Source of the DNA: Mycolicibacterium diernhoferi
GTDB taxonomy: Bacteria; Actinomycetota; Actinomycetes; Mycobacteriales; Mycobacteriaceae
Direction: 5' to 3'
Assembly (NCBI RefSeq): GCF_019456655.1
Contig: NZ_CP080332.1
Location: forward strand, 124,001-188,000
Length of the DNA stretch: 64,000 nucleotides
Positions 24,535-33,801 of this stretch are shown here, piece by piece. Below the pieces are notes generated by a model that did no database searches, was not told the DNA's origin, and saw only the letters and a list, made by a program, of their open reading frames with translations. Numbering within the stretch: the first letter of the stretch is position 1; each line of letters begins with the position of its first letter. The position numbers and the translations under genes were made by a program.

Positions 24535-25971
24535 ATGACCACTGCCACCAAGGGTGCCGATTCGGAGAGGGGATTGGCCCGCGTCGCCCAGTCGCTGGCC
24601 GGGTGGACGGAGAAGTGGTTCCCGGACGCCTACGTGGTGGCGTTGGCGGGAGTCGTTCTGGTCTCGGCCGGTGCGCTGGCCAACGGATCCTCCCCGCAGA
24701 CCGTCGTGGATGCCTTCGGCGGCGGCTTCTGGGATCTGACCGCGTTCACCCTGCAGATGGCCATGGTGGTGCTGACCGGGTACGTGGTGGCCACCTCCCC
24801 GCCGGTGGCCAAGCTGATCGACCGGCTCGCCACCATTCCCGGCTCGGCGCGGACCGCGGTCAGCCTGGTGGCGTTCCTGTCGATGTCGGTGTCCTTCCTG
24901 AACTGGGGGCTCAGCCTGGTCTTCAGCGGTCTGCTGGCCAGAGCGATCGCCCGTCGGACCGAGCTGCGGGTGGACTACCGGGCTCTGGGCGCCGCGGCCT
25001 TCATGGGTGTGGGTGCGGTGTGGGCACTGGGGTTGTCCTCCTCGGCCGCTCAGTTGCAGGCCACCCCCGCGTCGCTGCCGCCCGAGCTGCTGCAGATCAC
25101 CGGGGTACTCGATTTCGGCACCACGATCTTCACCTGGCAGTCGCTGCTCATGTGCGCCATCCTCATCGCGCTGACCGTGGTGATCGCGCACTTCTCCGCA
25201 CCGACGGGTGCGGCGATCAGGACCGCCGAGGATATGGACGTGGATCTCGACGACCGGACCGAGCCGGTGCCGCCGCGGTCGCGACCGGGGGAGTGGCTCG
25301 AATACAGCCGGGTGCTGCCGGTGCTGGCGGGTGTGATGACGTTGGGCTGGTTGATCTCCCAGCTGCTCACCAAGCCGGTCCTGACGACGGTGAGCAGCCT
25401 CAACGGTTACCTGCTGGTGTTCCTCATCCTGGGGCTGGTGCTGCACGGGACGCCCCGGCAGTTCCTGCAGGCCGTCGCCAACGCCGTCCCCGCGGTCGGG
25501 GGCATCCTGGTGCAGTTCCCGCTGTACGCCGCGATGGCCGCGATCATCACCAGAGCGGAAGGCCGAGGCGGACTGGCGGTTTCGGACCGGCTGGCCGAAC
25601 TGTTCACCAATGTCGGTGCCGGATGGTTCGCGGTGGTCATCGGTCTCTATACCGTCGTGCTGGGCATCTTCATCCCGTCGGGCGGCGGGAAGTGGTTGGT
25701 GGAGGCGCCGTACGTCATGCAGTCGGCCACCGACGTGCAGATGAATCTGGGCTGGACGGTGCAGATCTACAACGTGGCCGAGGCGGTGCCCAATCTGGTC
25801 AACCCGTTCTTCATGCTGCCGCTGCTGGCGGTGCTCGGGGTGCGGGCACGCGATCTGGTCGGATTCACGTTCTTGCAGTTCATCTTCCACCTGCCGGTGG
25901 TGCTCGTGTTGGTCTGGCTGCTCGGGATGACGTTCGACTTCGTCCCGCCCGTCATCCCCGCCGGCCCGTAG
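24535..25971 (+). CDS. AtoE-type short-chain fatty acid transporter
   Basis: 478 residues with about 12 hydrophobic helices. Diagnostic stretches of the AtoE family are SFLNWGLSLVFSGLLARAIAR, VWALGLSSSAAQ, and FIPSGGGKWLVEAPYVM. AtoE in E. coli is linked to uptake of acetoacetate and butyrate. No acetoacetate CoA-transferase genes are adjacent, so the physiological substrate here is open. Located directly after the TetR gene on the same strand. Confidence 0.85.
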   Translation: MTTATKGADSERGLARVAQSLAGWTEKWFPDAYVVALAGVVLVSAGALANGSSPQTVVDAFGGGFWDLTAFTLQMAMVVLTGYVVATSPPVAKLIDRLATIPGSARTAVSLVAFLSMSVSFLNWGLSLVFSGLLARAIARRTELRVDYRALGAAAFMGVGAVWALGLSSSAAQLQATPASLPPELLQITGVLDFGTTIFTWQSLLMCAILIALTVVIAHFSAPTGAAIRTAEDMDVDLDDRTEPVPPRSRPGEWLEYSRVLPVLAGVMTLGWLISQLLTKPVLTTVSSLNGYLLVFLILGLVLHGTPRQFLQAVANAVPAVGGILVQFPLYAAMAAIITRAEGRGGLAVSDRLAELFTNVGAGWFAVVIGLYTVVLGIFIPSGGGKWLVEAPYVMQSATDVQMNLGWTVQIYNVAEAVPNLVNPFFMLPLLAVLGVRARDLVGFTFLQFIFHLPVVLVLVWLLGMTFDFVPPVIPAGP

Positions 25972-26042
25972 GGTCGACCGGGCGAGGTTGCCGGCTGTGA
26001 ATGGCGCGACCCTGACAAGAAGTTCGAGTCAGTGCAGGAGCG

Positions 26043-26063
26043 TATAGTCGAACACATGTTCGA
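26043..26063 (+). promoter_or_regulatory. LexA (SOS) box on a leaderless promoter
   Basis: TCGAAC-ACAT-GTTCGA at 26048-26063 is an exact match to the mycobacterial SOS box (TCGAAC-N4-GTTCGA). It overlaps the -10 hexamer TATAGT (26043-26048) and the ATG at 26056, which starts 7 nt after that hexamer, so the transcript is likely leaderless and LexA would block the initiation site itself. Confidence 0.88.
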
Positions 26064-27450
26064 TAGTCGAGGTGCGCTCGCCCACCTCGACTCCGCGCGC
26101 GACGAGCTGACTGCCGAACGCAAAGCGGTGGCGCACAAATTGGTGGCCGCCGGAAAGTTCGCGCTGGCCCGGATGGCGGAGCTGGGCAACAGCCATGAGG
26201 ACTGGATTGTCGACGACTGGGAGCTGGTCGCCGCCGAACTCGGCGTCGAGCTCGGGATCAGTCGCGGCCGGGCGTGCACGCAGATCACGCACGGCCGTGA
26301 CCTGATCCAGCGGCTGCCCGAGTTCGCGAAGGTCTTTCTCACCGGCGCCGTGGATCTGCGGGTGTTCTTGGCGATCTTCCACCGCACCGCACTGATCACC
26401 GATCCTGACATCATGGCCGTCATCGACGCCCAGGTCGCCGCCGCGGCACCGTCATGGAACGCGCTCTCCGATGACCGGATCACCGAACTGGTGGACTGGA
26501 TGATCCTCGATGTCGACCCCGACGCCGTGCGCCGCGCCCGCCAATCGCGGCGCAACCGCTACATCTCGGTCGAACCCATCGGTGACGGTATGGTCGAGAT
26601 CCACGGCCGGGTCGACGCCGTCAAGGGTGCCCTTTTCGACCAGCGTCTCGACGCACTGGCCCGCACCGTGTGCCCCGATGATCCGCGCACGCTGGATGAG
26701 CGTCGCGCCGATGCCGTCGAGCCGCTGTCTCTGGGCGCCAACAGCATTGCCTGCCTGTGCGGTAAGGACACCTGTCCTGCTGCCGGCGACGACGCTGTCC
26801 GCGGGCAGATCGTCATCCACGTGCTGGCCGAACAGGGCACTGTCACCGGGGAATCCGACCGTCCGGCGCTGCTACCCGGGTATGGGGCGGTCCCCGCCGA
26901 GCAGATCCAGGAGATGGTTCCGCACGCCCATGTGCGGCCCGTCCCCGCGGCGGCCGAGCTGGACACCGAAAACGGCTACCAGCCGTCGAGGAAGCTGACC
27001 GATTTCGTGCGCTGCCGCGACCTGGCCTGCCGCTGGCCCGGCTGCCACGCACCCGTCGCGCGTTGCGACATCGACCACACCGCACCCTGGCCCTACGGGC
27101 CCACGCACCCGTCGAATACCAAGCTTTACTGCCGGATCCATCATCTGATCAAGACTTTCCACTGCGGTCCCGGCGGCTGGACCGACCGGCAGCATGCCGA
27201 CGGCACCGTCACCATCACCGCCCCGAGCGGACGCACCTACACGACCGCGCCCGGCGGGAAACTGTTCTTTCCTCAGTTGGACACCCCGACCGCGACTCTG
27301 GTCCTGCCACCGGATCCGCCGCCGAGTCCGCACCGTGAACTCGCCGTCCCCAAACGAACACGCACCCGCGCCCAGAACCGTGCCTACCGAATCGCTCACG
27401 AACGCGCGCTCAACCGCGCACACTACGGGGCCGACCCGCCACCCTTCTGA
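26056..27450 (+). CDS. 13E12-repeat (DUF222) HNH endonuclease-like protein
   Basis: 464 residues from the ATG inside the SOS box; a GTG at 26032 would lie upstream of the -10. The N-terminal DUF222 helical domain spans roughly residues 20-340 and the C-terminal HNH domain reads CRWPGCHAPVARCDIDHTAP, then NTKLYCRIHHLIKTF, with the CxxC...C-x-x-H zinc and catalytic histidines present. REP13E12 copies in M. tuberculosis include SOS-induced genes and serve as phage integration targets (family knowledge). This copy is intact with a basic C-terminal tail. Its natural substrate is unknown. Confidence 0.88.
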   Translation: MFDSRGALAHLDSARDELTAERKAVAHKLVAAGKFALARMAELGNSHEDWIVDDWELVAAELGVELGISRGRACTQITHGRDLIQRLPEFAKVFLTGAVDLRVFLAIFHRTALITDPDIMAVIDAQVAAAAPSWNALSDDRITELVDWMILDVDPDAVRRARQSRRNRYISVEPIGDGMVEIHGRVDAVKGALFDQRLDALARTVCPDDPRTLDERRADAVEPLSLGANSIACLCGKDTCPAAGDDAVRGQIVIHVLAEQGTVTGESDRPALLPGYGAVPAEQIQEMVPHAHVRPVPAAAELDTENGYQPSRKLTDFVRCRDLACRWPGCHAPVARCDIDHTAPWPYGPTHPSNTKLYCRIHHLIKTFHCGPGGWTDRQHADGTVTITAPSGRTYTTAPGGKLFFPQLDTPTATLVLPPDPPPSPHRELAVPKRTRTRAQNRAYRIAHERALNRAHYGADPPPF

Positions 27451-28143
27451 TCAGAGGTGTTTGCGCGCCTCGCGTTTCGACAGCCCACTCAGTCGGTCCT
27501 CGCGTTCCGCGACGAAGGCCCGTACCCACTCGGGGTCGGTTCGCGCATACTGCCGCAGCGCCCAGCCTATGGCCTTGCGGACGAAGAAATCGGCGTCCGC
27601 GGTGTTCGCGTCGATCGCCTGGGTGAGCAGGTCCAGATCGGTGCGCTGCTTGGCCGCCAGCTGGGCGATGATCGCGGTACGGCGCAGCCACAGGTTCGCG
27701 TCGGTGACCCACTCGACGATCGTCGGACGCACCTGGTCGGGATGGGACAGCAGGATCGGCCCGATCAGATTCGCGGCGATCTCGTCGACGGTGTCCCACC
27801 AGGCGCCGGTCACGATCAGCGTCCGGTACAGCGGCACCCGGACCGGGGTCTGGTACGGCCGGTAGCTCCGATGCCTGGCGAGTTGCAATGCGCCATAGAG
27901 CTCTTCGCGCCGACCGGCGGTGGTGAACAACTGCTCGACGGTGGCGTCGACGGTGCACTCCGAATCCAGCGGGCGCTCATCGAAGATGACGCGGCAGATG
28001 CCACGCACATCGGGGCGTCGGACGCCGTGAAACGGCATGTCCGACTTCATGTACCGCTGCATGCCGATGGCCCGCTCCGGGTCGCCGGCGGCCGCCAGCT
28101 CGCTACGGACCCGGGCGATCAGCTCGTTGTCGGCAGTGTGCAC
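27451..28143 (-). CDS. AlkD-like DNA alkylation repair protein
   Basis: 230 residues of HEAT-like helical repeats. Conserved features of the AlkD family are MPFHGVRRPDVR, ARHRSYRPYQT, WWDTVDEIAANLIGPILL and FFVRKAIGWALRQYA. AlkD removes positively charged alkylated bases such as 3- and 7-alkylpurines without base flipping. The stop codon abuts the HNH stop (tail to tail). It starts 17 bp after the desaturase fusion gene on the same strand and may be cotranscribed with it. No SOS box was seen upstream of this gene. Confidence 0.85.
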   Translation of the reverse strand: MHTADNELIARVRSELAAAGDPERAIGMQRYMKSDMPFHGVRRPDVRGICRVIFDERPLDSECTVDATVEQLFTTAGRREELYGALQLARHRSYRPYQTPVRVPLYRTLIVTGAWWDTVDEIAANLIGPILLSHPDQVRPTIVEWVTDANLWLRRTAIIAQLAAKQRTDLDLLTQAIDANTADADFFVRKAIGWALRQYARTDPEWVRAFVAEREDRLSGLSKREARKHL

Positions 28144-28160
28144 GGACCCACACTAGGCGT

Positions 28161-30173
28161 CTATGCGTCGTAGTCCACCGAAACCGCCGGGCTGGTCGGA
28201 TGAGCCTGGCAGGTCAGTACATAACCGCCGGCCAGTTCGTCGGCGCCGAGTGCGAAGTTCTGCTCCATCTCCACGGTGCCACTGACCACCTTGGCCCGGC
28301 AGGTGCCGCAGGCGCCGCCCATGCAGGAGTACGGTGCATCGCCACGGACCTGCAGGGCCCCCTCCAGAATCGAGTCACCCGCGGCGAGATCGACCGTGGC
28401 GCGCTGCCCGGACAGCGTGAAAGTCACTGTCGCGGGCGCGTAGTCGGCACCGGCGACACCGTCCGACGGGTAGCCGGTGAACAGCTCCAGATGGATGCGA
28501 TCCGCGTCGACGCCGTGGCCGAGCAGCGTCTCCCGTGCGGTGGAGCTCATGCCGAGCGGGCCGCAGACGAACCATTCGTCGACCGTCTCCGGGCGTAGCG
28601 TGCTACTCAGCCACCGTTGCAGTTTCCCGGTGTCGATCCGGCCGCGCAGTTCCGGGGTGTGCAGCGGGTCGCCGGACAACACGTGTGTGATCTCCAGCCG
28701 GTCCGCGTAACGCGACTCCAACCTGGCCAGGTCGTGCCGAAACATCGTGGACTCTCTGGTGCGGTTGCCGCAGATCAGGGTGAACCGGCTCTCGGTCTCG
28801 ATCGCCAGCACCGTTTCCAGGATCGACAGCACCGGGGTGATCCCACTGCCGGCCACCAGCCCGACATAGTGGCGCCGAGCCAGCGGGTCCAGCGCTGTGC
28901 CGAACCGGCCGGTGGGCGTCATCAGCTCCAACACATCACCGGCCTTCAGCTCCTCGGCCACGTACGTCGAGAATGCGCCGCCCGGAATGTGTTTCACCGC
29001 AATCCGCAACTGGGCTCGAGTGGCCGGCGCGCAGATGGAGTAGCTGCGGCGAATCCCTTCGGCGCCCAGGACGGTGACATGCTGGCCGGGCTCGAACCGG
29101 AACGCATTGCGCAGTGCCATGGGGACGGCGAAGGTCACCAACGTGCTGTCGGCGGTGATCGGATCGACCGCGGCCACCGGAATCCGGTGTGCCACCGCGT
29201 GCGGCACGCTCGACCGTACCGGCATGCGCACCGGCAGCACCCGGGCGAGTCGGCCGTTGAGCCGCTTCCATTCTCGGTACTCATCCGCGTTCAGATGCTG
29301 CCCGAACACCGTGGTGATCGCGGCGTCGCGTTCCAGATACGCCTCCTCGTTGCGCTGCCATGTGTCGCGGTACCGGTAGAACGGCACTGAGGGGTGCAGG
29401 TGGTGCACCAGGTGGTAGTTCTGCGACAGCATCAGCGGGGTGTAGAGCCACTCCATGCCGACCCGGGCCCGGGTGGCGCCATACCGGTTCTGGCGCTGAG
29501 TGTCTGCCAGGCCGTGATGCGGTAGCCAGTCGAACCACCACACCAGCAGGACCAGCCCGATCCGCTGCGGGATCAGGAACACCACCGCCAGCGTCCAGAA
29601 CTGCCCGGCGGCGATCGCGACGGTCAGTCCGGTCAGGCTCAGGATCAGCATGCCCACGGTCTCGGCGACCTCGGGCCTGGGGCGGCTGCGCGCAGTGCGC
29701 AGGATGAACCCGCCGTACAACAGCTCCGGGAACGGCCACCGCAACGGCATCTGCCACCACCGGGAATGCGCGGCCCAGGCGTCGGGATCGTGTTCGTCGT
29801 CATTGGCGTGCCGGTGGTGCTCGATGTGCACGAAGGCATACGTCGGGAACGAAATGACCGGTACCACCAGAGTGAAGGCCAGTCGGCCGACCAGACCGTT
29901 GACCCAGCGGGTGCTGCTCACCGCGTAGTGGATGGCGTCGTGGCTGACGGTGAACATCACGAAGGTCACCGCGGCGTTGACCGCGATGGTGGCCCAGGTC
30001 GGCCACCAGCCCTGCAGGTAGCCGGCCGTGGATGCCGCGAACGCCACCCAGCCGGCCAGGAGCAGCGCGACGGTCGGTACCGCCAGGCGCGGCACCCCGG
30101 TGCCCGGATCCGGCAGGGGGTGCCGTGGGGTTGCGGCGACACCGGTCTCGTCGAGTGCTGCGGTGATGGTCAT
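28161..30173 (-). CDS. Fatty acid desaturase fused to flavin reductase and 2Fe-2S ferredoxin
   Basis: 670 residues. Residues 1-310 form a membrane desaturase with the three histidine boxes: HDAIH (78-82), HIEHH (116-120) and HLVHH (254-258), between hydrophobic helices. From about 330 a ferredoxin-reductase module follows, with the FAD motif RSYS (376-379), the nucleotide motif GSGITP (442-447) and CGPLGM (538-542). The C-terminus is a plant-type 2Fe-2S domain with Cys617, Cys622, Cys625 and Cys655. One chain can therefore take electrons from NAD(P)H to the di-iron site. In M. tuberculosis, DesA3 and its reductase Rv3230c are separate proteins. Divergent from a PucR regulator. Confidence 0.9.
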   Translation of the reverse strand: MTITAALDETGVAATPRHPLPDPGTGVPRLAVPTVALLLAGWVAFAASTAGYLQGWWPTWATIAVNAAVTFVMFTVSHDAIHYAVSSTRWVNGLVGRLAFTLVVPVISFPTYAFVHIEHHRHANDDEHDPDAWAAHSRWWQMPLRWPFPELLYGGFILRTARSRPRPEVAETVGMLILSLTGLTVAIAAGQFWTLAVVFLIPQRIGLVLLVWWFDWLPHHGLADTQRQNRYGATRARVGMEWLYTPLMLSQNYHLVHHLHPSVPFYRYRDTWQRNEEAYLERDAAITTVFGQHLNADEYREWKRLNGRLARVLPVRMPVRSSVPHAVAHRIPVAAVDPITADSTLVTFAVPMALRNAFRFEPGQHVTVLGAEGIRRSYSICAPATRAQLRIAVKHIPGGAFSTYVAEELKAGDVLELMTPTGRFGTALDPLARRHYVGLVAGSGITPVLSILETVLAIETESRFTLICGNRTRESTMFRHDLARLESRYADRLEITHVLSGDPLHTPELRGRIDTGKLQRWLSSTLRPETVDEWFVCGPLGMSSTARETLLGHGVDADRIHLELFTGYPSDGVAGADYAPATVTFTLSGQRATVDLAAGDSILEGALQVRGDAPYSCMGGACGTCRAKVVSGTVEMEQNFALGADELAGGYVLTCQAHPTSPAVSVDYDA

Positions 30174-30263
30174 GACGGCTCCCGGACTTTCGGTTGTTCG
30201 GCAACGTTAGGAACCGCACTGACCAAAATCGACGTGCCAGCGACATCAATTCGCGGTCATTAT

Positions 30264-30287
30264 TTGTCTCTTGGAGACAAGTAGGGT
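30264..30287 (+). promoter_or_regulatory. Palindrome and leaderless promoter of the PucR gene
   Basis: TTGTCTC-TTG-GAGACAA (30264-30280) is a perfect inverted repeat. It is followed at once by TAGGGT (30282-30287), which ends 6 nt before the PucR ATG and fits a mycobacterial -10 for a leaderless transcript. A dimer bound there would cover the promoter core, suggesting autoregulation, and it could also act on the divergent desaturase gene. Confidence 0.6.
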
Positions 30288-30293
30288 GGCGGC

Positions 30294-31523
30294 ATGGAGC
30301 GGATCTCGGACGGCTCGGTGGCGGATTCCGCCGCGGCCGTGGTGGCCCGGCTCACCGCTGCGCTCGACGAGGTCACCGCCCGTACCCAGCGGGTGTTGGT
30401 GGGTGAGATCGCCGACCTGCGCGGGGACACGCAGTTGGTGCAGCTGTTGCGCGACAATGTGGCCGCCAATATCGACACGGTCTTCTCCGCGATCCGGCAT
30501 GGCATCCCGGTGGAGCACGTGGAGGCGCCGACGGCAGCCCTGGAGTACGCACGCCGGCTGGCGCAGCGCAATGTGCCGGCCAATGCGTTGGTGCGTGCCT
30601 ACCGCCTCGGCCATCAGGAGGTGCTCAAGATCCTGCTCGAGGAGATCCGCACGGCCGAACTCGATGCGTCCCGACGGCTCGACGTGTTCGACGAGATCCT
30701 GGCGGTGACCTTCCGCTACATCGACTGGATCACCCAGCAGGTGCTCAGTACCTATCAGCAGGAGTACGACCGCTGGCAGCAGAGCCGAAACCGGCTGCAG
30801 GCGGATGAGATTCGTATCGTCCTGGCCGGTAACGACGAGGTGGATGTCGATGCGGCATCCATGGCGCTGCGGTATCCGCTGCGGCGGACGCATCTGGCGC
30901 TGGTGCTGTGGTGCGAGAACTCCGATGACGACACCCTGGCCGTCATGGAGCGGTACGTGCACGAGTACGCGGCGGCCGTCGATGCCGGGGAGCATGCCCT
31001 GTTCGTCCCGGCGGACAGGCTGACCGGGTGGGCCTGGATTCCGGTCACCGAGCAGTCCGCGCCGCTGCCGCCGCACCCGGTACTACGGGTAGCCGCGGGC
31101 CGGCCCTTGCCGGGGGTGGCCGGGTTTCGACGCTCCCATCGCCAGGCCCAGCTCACCCGGACGGTGATGCTCTCCGCGGATTCACACCTGCCGGTGAGCG
31201 CCGCCGAGTCGGGAGTACTGCTGGCGGGTCTGGCCGGCCACGACCTGGACGAGGCACGCACCTGGGTGGCCGAGGTACTGGGTCCGCTCGCTTCGAGTAC
31301 CGACAGCGACGAACGGCTACGGGAAACCCTGCGAGTCTTCCTATGTGCCGGATCGAGTTTCAAGGGCGCGGCCGCACGGCTGCACCTGCACTTCAACTCG
31401 GTGAAGTACCGGGTGGGCCGCGCCGTGGAACGCCGCGGCCGGCCGATCACCGAGGACCGTCTCGACGTGGAAGTCGCTCTGCTGCTGTGTCATCGGTTCG
31501 GGGCCGCGGTGCTCGGCGACTGA
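30294..31523 (+). CDS. PucR-family transcriptional regulator
   Basis: 409 residues. The C-terminal HTH_30 domain is clear: RLRETLRVFLCAGSSFKGAA and LHLHFNSVKYRVGRA. The N-terminal helical region (EIADLRGDTQLVQLLRDN, NVPANALVRAYRLGHQ) and central GGDEF-like CdaR segment match actinobacterial PucR/CdaR proteins often adjacent to lipid or alkane oxidation genes. It starts 120 bp from the divergent desaturase fusion, so control of that gene is the natural inference. Ligand unknown. Confidence 0.87.
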   Translation: MERISDGSVADSAAAVVARLTAALDEVTARTQRVLVGEIADLRGDTQLVQLLRDNVAANIDTVFSAIRHGIPVEHVEAPTAALEYARRLAQRNVPANALVRAYRLGHQEVLKILLEEIRTAELDASRRLDVFDEILAVTFRYIDWITQQVLSTYQQEYDRWQQSRNRLQADEIRIVLAGNDEVDVDAASMALRYPLRRTHLALVLWCENSDDDTLAVMERYVHEYAAAVDAGEHALFVPADRLTGWAWIPVTEQSAPLPPHPVLRVAAGRPLPGVAGFRRSHRQAQLTRTVMLSADSHLPVSAAESGVLLAGLAGHDLDEARTWVAEVLGPLASSTDSDERLRETLRVFLCAGSSFKGAAARLHLHFNSVKYRVGRAVERRGRPITEDRLDVEVALLLCHRFGAAVLGD

Positions 31524-31525
31524 GT

Positions 31526-32149
31526 TCAGCGTTCACGCCAGACGTGCCCCACGTGCACCAGGTCGGTAGCGCCCGAGGTGATCTCGGCGACCGCCACCTG
31601 GAGGCCGCTCGGTTCGGCGGTCGCCACGGTGATCACCGCCTGCTCGGCATAGGCGACCTCGACCACCTCGAAGCCCCGGCGGCGCAATTCGGCCTGCACC
31701 CAGCCGGCCGTGGCGTGCTCCACCGCCAGCCGGAAGAGCTGCGCCCGCACCCGGGGCCGAAGTTCGGTGGTCTCCAGGGCGGCGATGACGGTGCCCGAGT
31801 AGGCGCGGACCAGACCGCCGGCACCGAGGTTGACCCCGCCGTAGTACCGCGACACCACCGCGGCCACATTCACCAGGCCGCGCCCGTGCAACGCCGCCAG
31901 CATCGGCGCGCCGGCGGTGCCGCCCGGTTCGCCGTCGTCGGAGAACCTTTCGATCCGGGTCCCCTCGTCCTCGCCGATGACGCAGGCGTAGCAGTGGTGG
32001 CCGGCCCCGCGTTCGATCTCGCGGACGTCGGCGAGGAACGCGGTGAACGCGGCTTCGGAATCGACCCGGCGCAGGCGCGCGATGAAGCGGGACTTCTTGA
32101 TGGTCTCCTCGGCGTAGGGCCGGGCGTCGGCGTCCACGGAGAAGAGCAT
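31526..32149 (-). CDS. YigZ/IMPACT-family protein (UPF0029)
   Basis: 207 residues from the ATG at 32149; the hexamer TATAGT lies 7 nt upstream (32157-32162), which supports a leaderless start, and a GTG at 32173 lies beyond it. Diagnostic features are IKKSRFIARL, DDGEPGGTAGAPML and VVSRYYGGVNLGAGGLVRAY of UPF0029, then the C-terminal DUF1949-like domain. Related eukaryotic IMPACT proteins bind Gcn1-type translation regulators; the bacterial role is not established. Tail to tail with the PucR gene, with 2 bp between the stops. Confidence 0.88.
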   Translation of the reverse strand: MLFSVDADARPYAEETIKKSRFIARLRRVDSEAAFTAFLADVREIERGAGHHCYACVIGEDEGTRIERFSDDGEPGGTAGAPMLAALHGRGLVNVAAVVSRYYGGVNLGAGGLVRAYSGTVIAALETTELRPRVRAQLFRLAVEHATAGWVQAELRRRGFEVVEVAYAEQAVITVATAEPSGLQVAVAEITSGATDLVHVGHVWRER

Positions 32150-32180
32150 CCGCAGAACTATAGGCCGGGCCACCCGTTCA

Positions 32181-32194
32181 GTAACAATCGTTAC
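32181..32194. promoter_or_regulatory. Dyad between yigZ-like and TetR genes
   Basis: GTAAC-AATC-GTTAC is a perfect 5-bp dyad 24 bp before the TetR start, upstream of a TACATT -10 candidate (32204-32209). It is the right form and position for TetR autoregulation and would also reach the divergent yigZ promoter. Confidence 0.5.
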
Positions 32195-32217
32195 GGAAAC
32201 TGATACATTTGCTCTCC

Positions 32218-32802
32218 ATGGGACGTCCCCGCGGATTCGATATCGACGAGGTCCTCGACGCCGCCATGCGCGTGTTCTGGCGCAAGGGTTACGAGGGTGC
32301 GTCCTACGCCGACCTCACCGTGGCGGCCGGTGTGGAGCGGCCCGCGCTCTACTCGGCGTTCGGCAACAAGGAGGCGTTGTTCCGCGCCGCGCTGGACCGC
32401 TACACCGAGTACTACCAGGACTACATCCCGGAGGCGCTGGAGCTTTCCACCGCCCGCGACGTCGCCTCGCACATTCTGCGCCGCGCCGCCGACCTCAACA
32501 CCCGGTATCCGGACCATCCGGGGTGTCTGAGCATCAACGGGGCGCTGGCCGCCTCCGATGATGCCGAGCCGGTGCGTCGGGCGCTCATCGACGTGCGTGC
32601 CGACGGGGAGGCCCAGCTGCGCGAGCGCTTCGAGCGGGCGAAGGCCGAGGGCGATCTGCCGGCGTCCGCCGATACCGGTGCGCTGACGGCCTTCGTGATG
32701 GCCGTGCTGCACGGCATGGCGGTACAGGCCAAGTCCGGGTTCAGCCGGGCTAGGCTGGAATCCGTTGTGGAACAAGCGCTTCTGGTGTTTCCTGCGGGCT
32801 AG
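32218..32802 (+). CDS. TetR/AcrR-family regulator
   Basis: 194 residues. HTH region: MGRPRGFDIDEVLDAAMRVFW and ASYADLTVAAGVERPALYSAFGNKEALF, clearly paralogous in the first 50 residues to the TetR at 23887-24483. The ligand domain has HPGCLSINGALAASDDAEP, with a conserved Cys. The ATG lies about 8 nt after TACATT, so the transcript is probably leaderless. The aldo/keto reductase follows on the same strand after 106 bp and is a plausible target. Confidence 0.9.
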   Translation: MGRPRGFDIDEVLDAAMRVFWRKGYEGASYADLTVAAGVERPALYSAFGNKEALFRAALDRYTEYYQDYIPEALELSTARDVASHILRRAADLNTRYPDHPGCLSINGALAASDDAEPVRRALIDVRADGEAQLRERFERAKAEGDLPASADTGALTAFVMAVLHGMAVQAKSGFSRARLESVVEQALLVFPAG

Positions 32803-32869
32803 ACCCGGGCAACGAGCCCGGCGAAGCCATCGTCGTGACCTCCGATTCCGTCGTACGAAATCCGGGTAG

Positions 32870-33763
<894 letters not shown>

Positions 33764-33801
33764 GCTCAGGTGCTCGGCCGGCGCAACTCGAAGTCGGATC
33801 C

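Noticed and set aside
23770..25890. Long minus-strand reading frame opposite TetR and AtoE genes
   Set aside because: It is a GC-rich shadow of two well supported genes; residue composition is that of an antisense frame (His, Arg, Gln-rich) with no domain.
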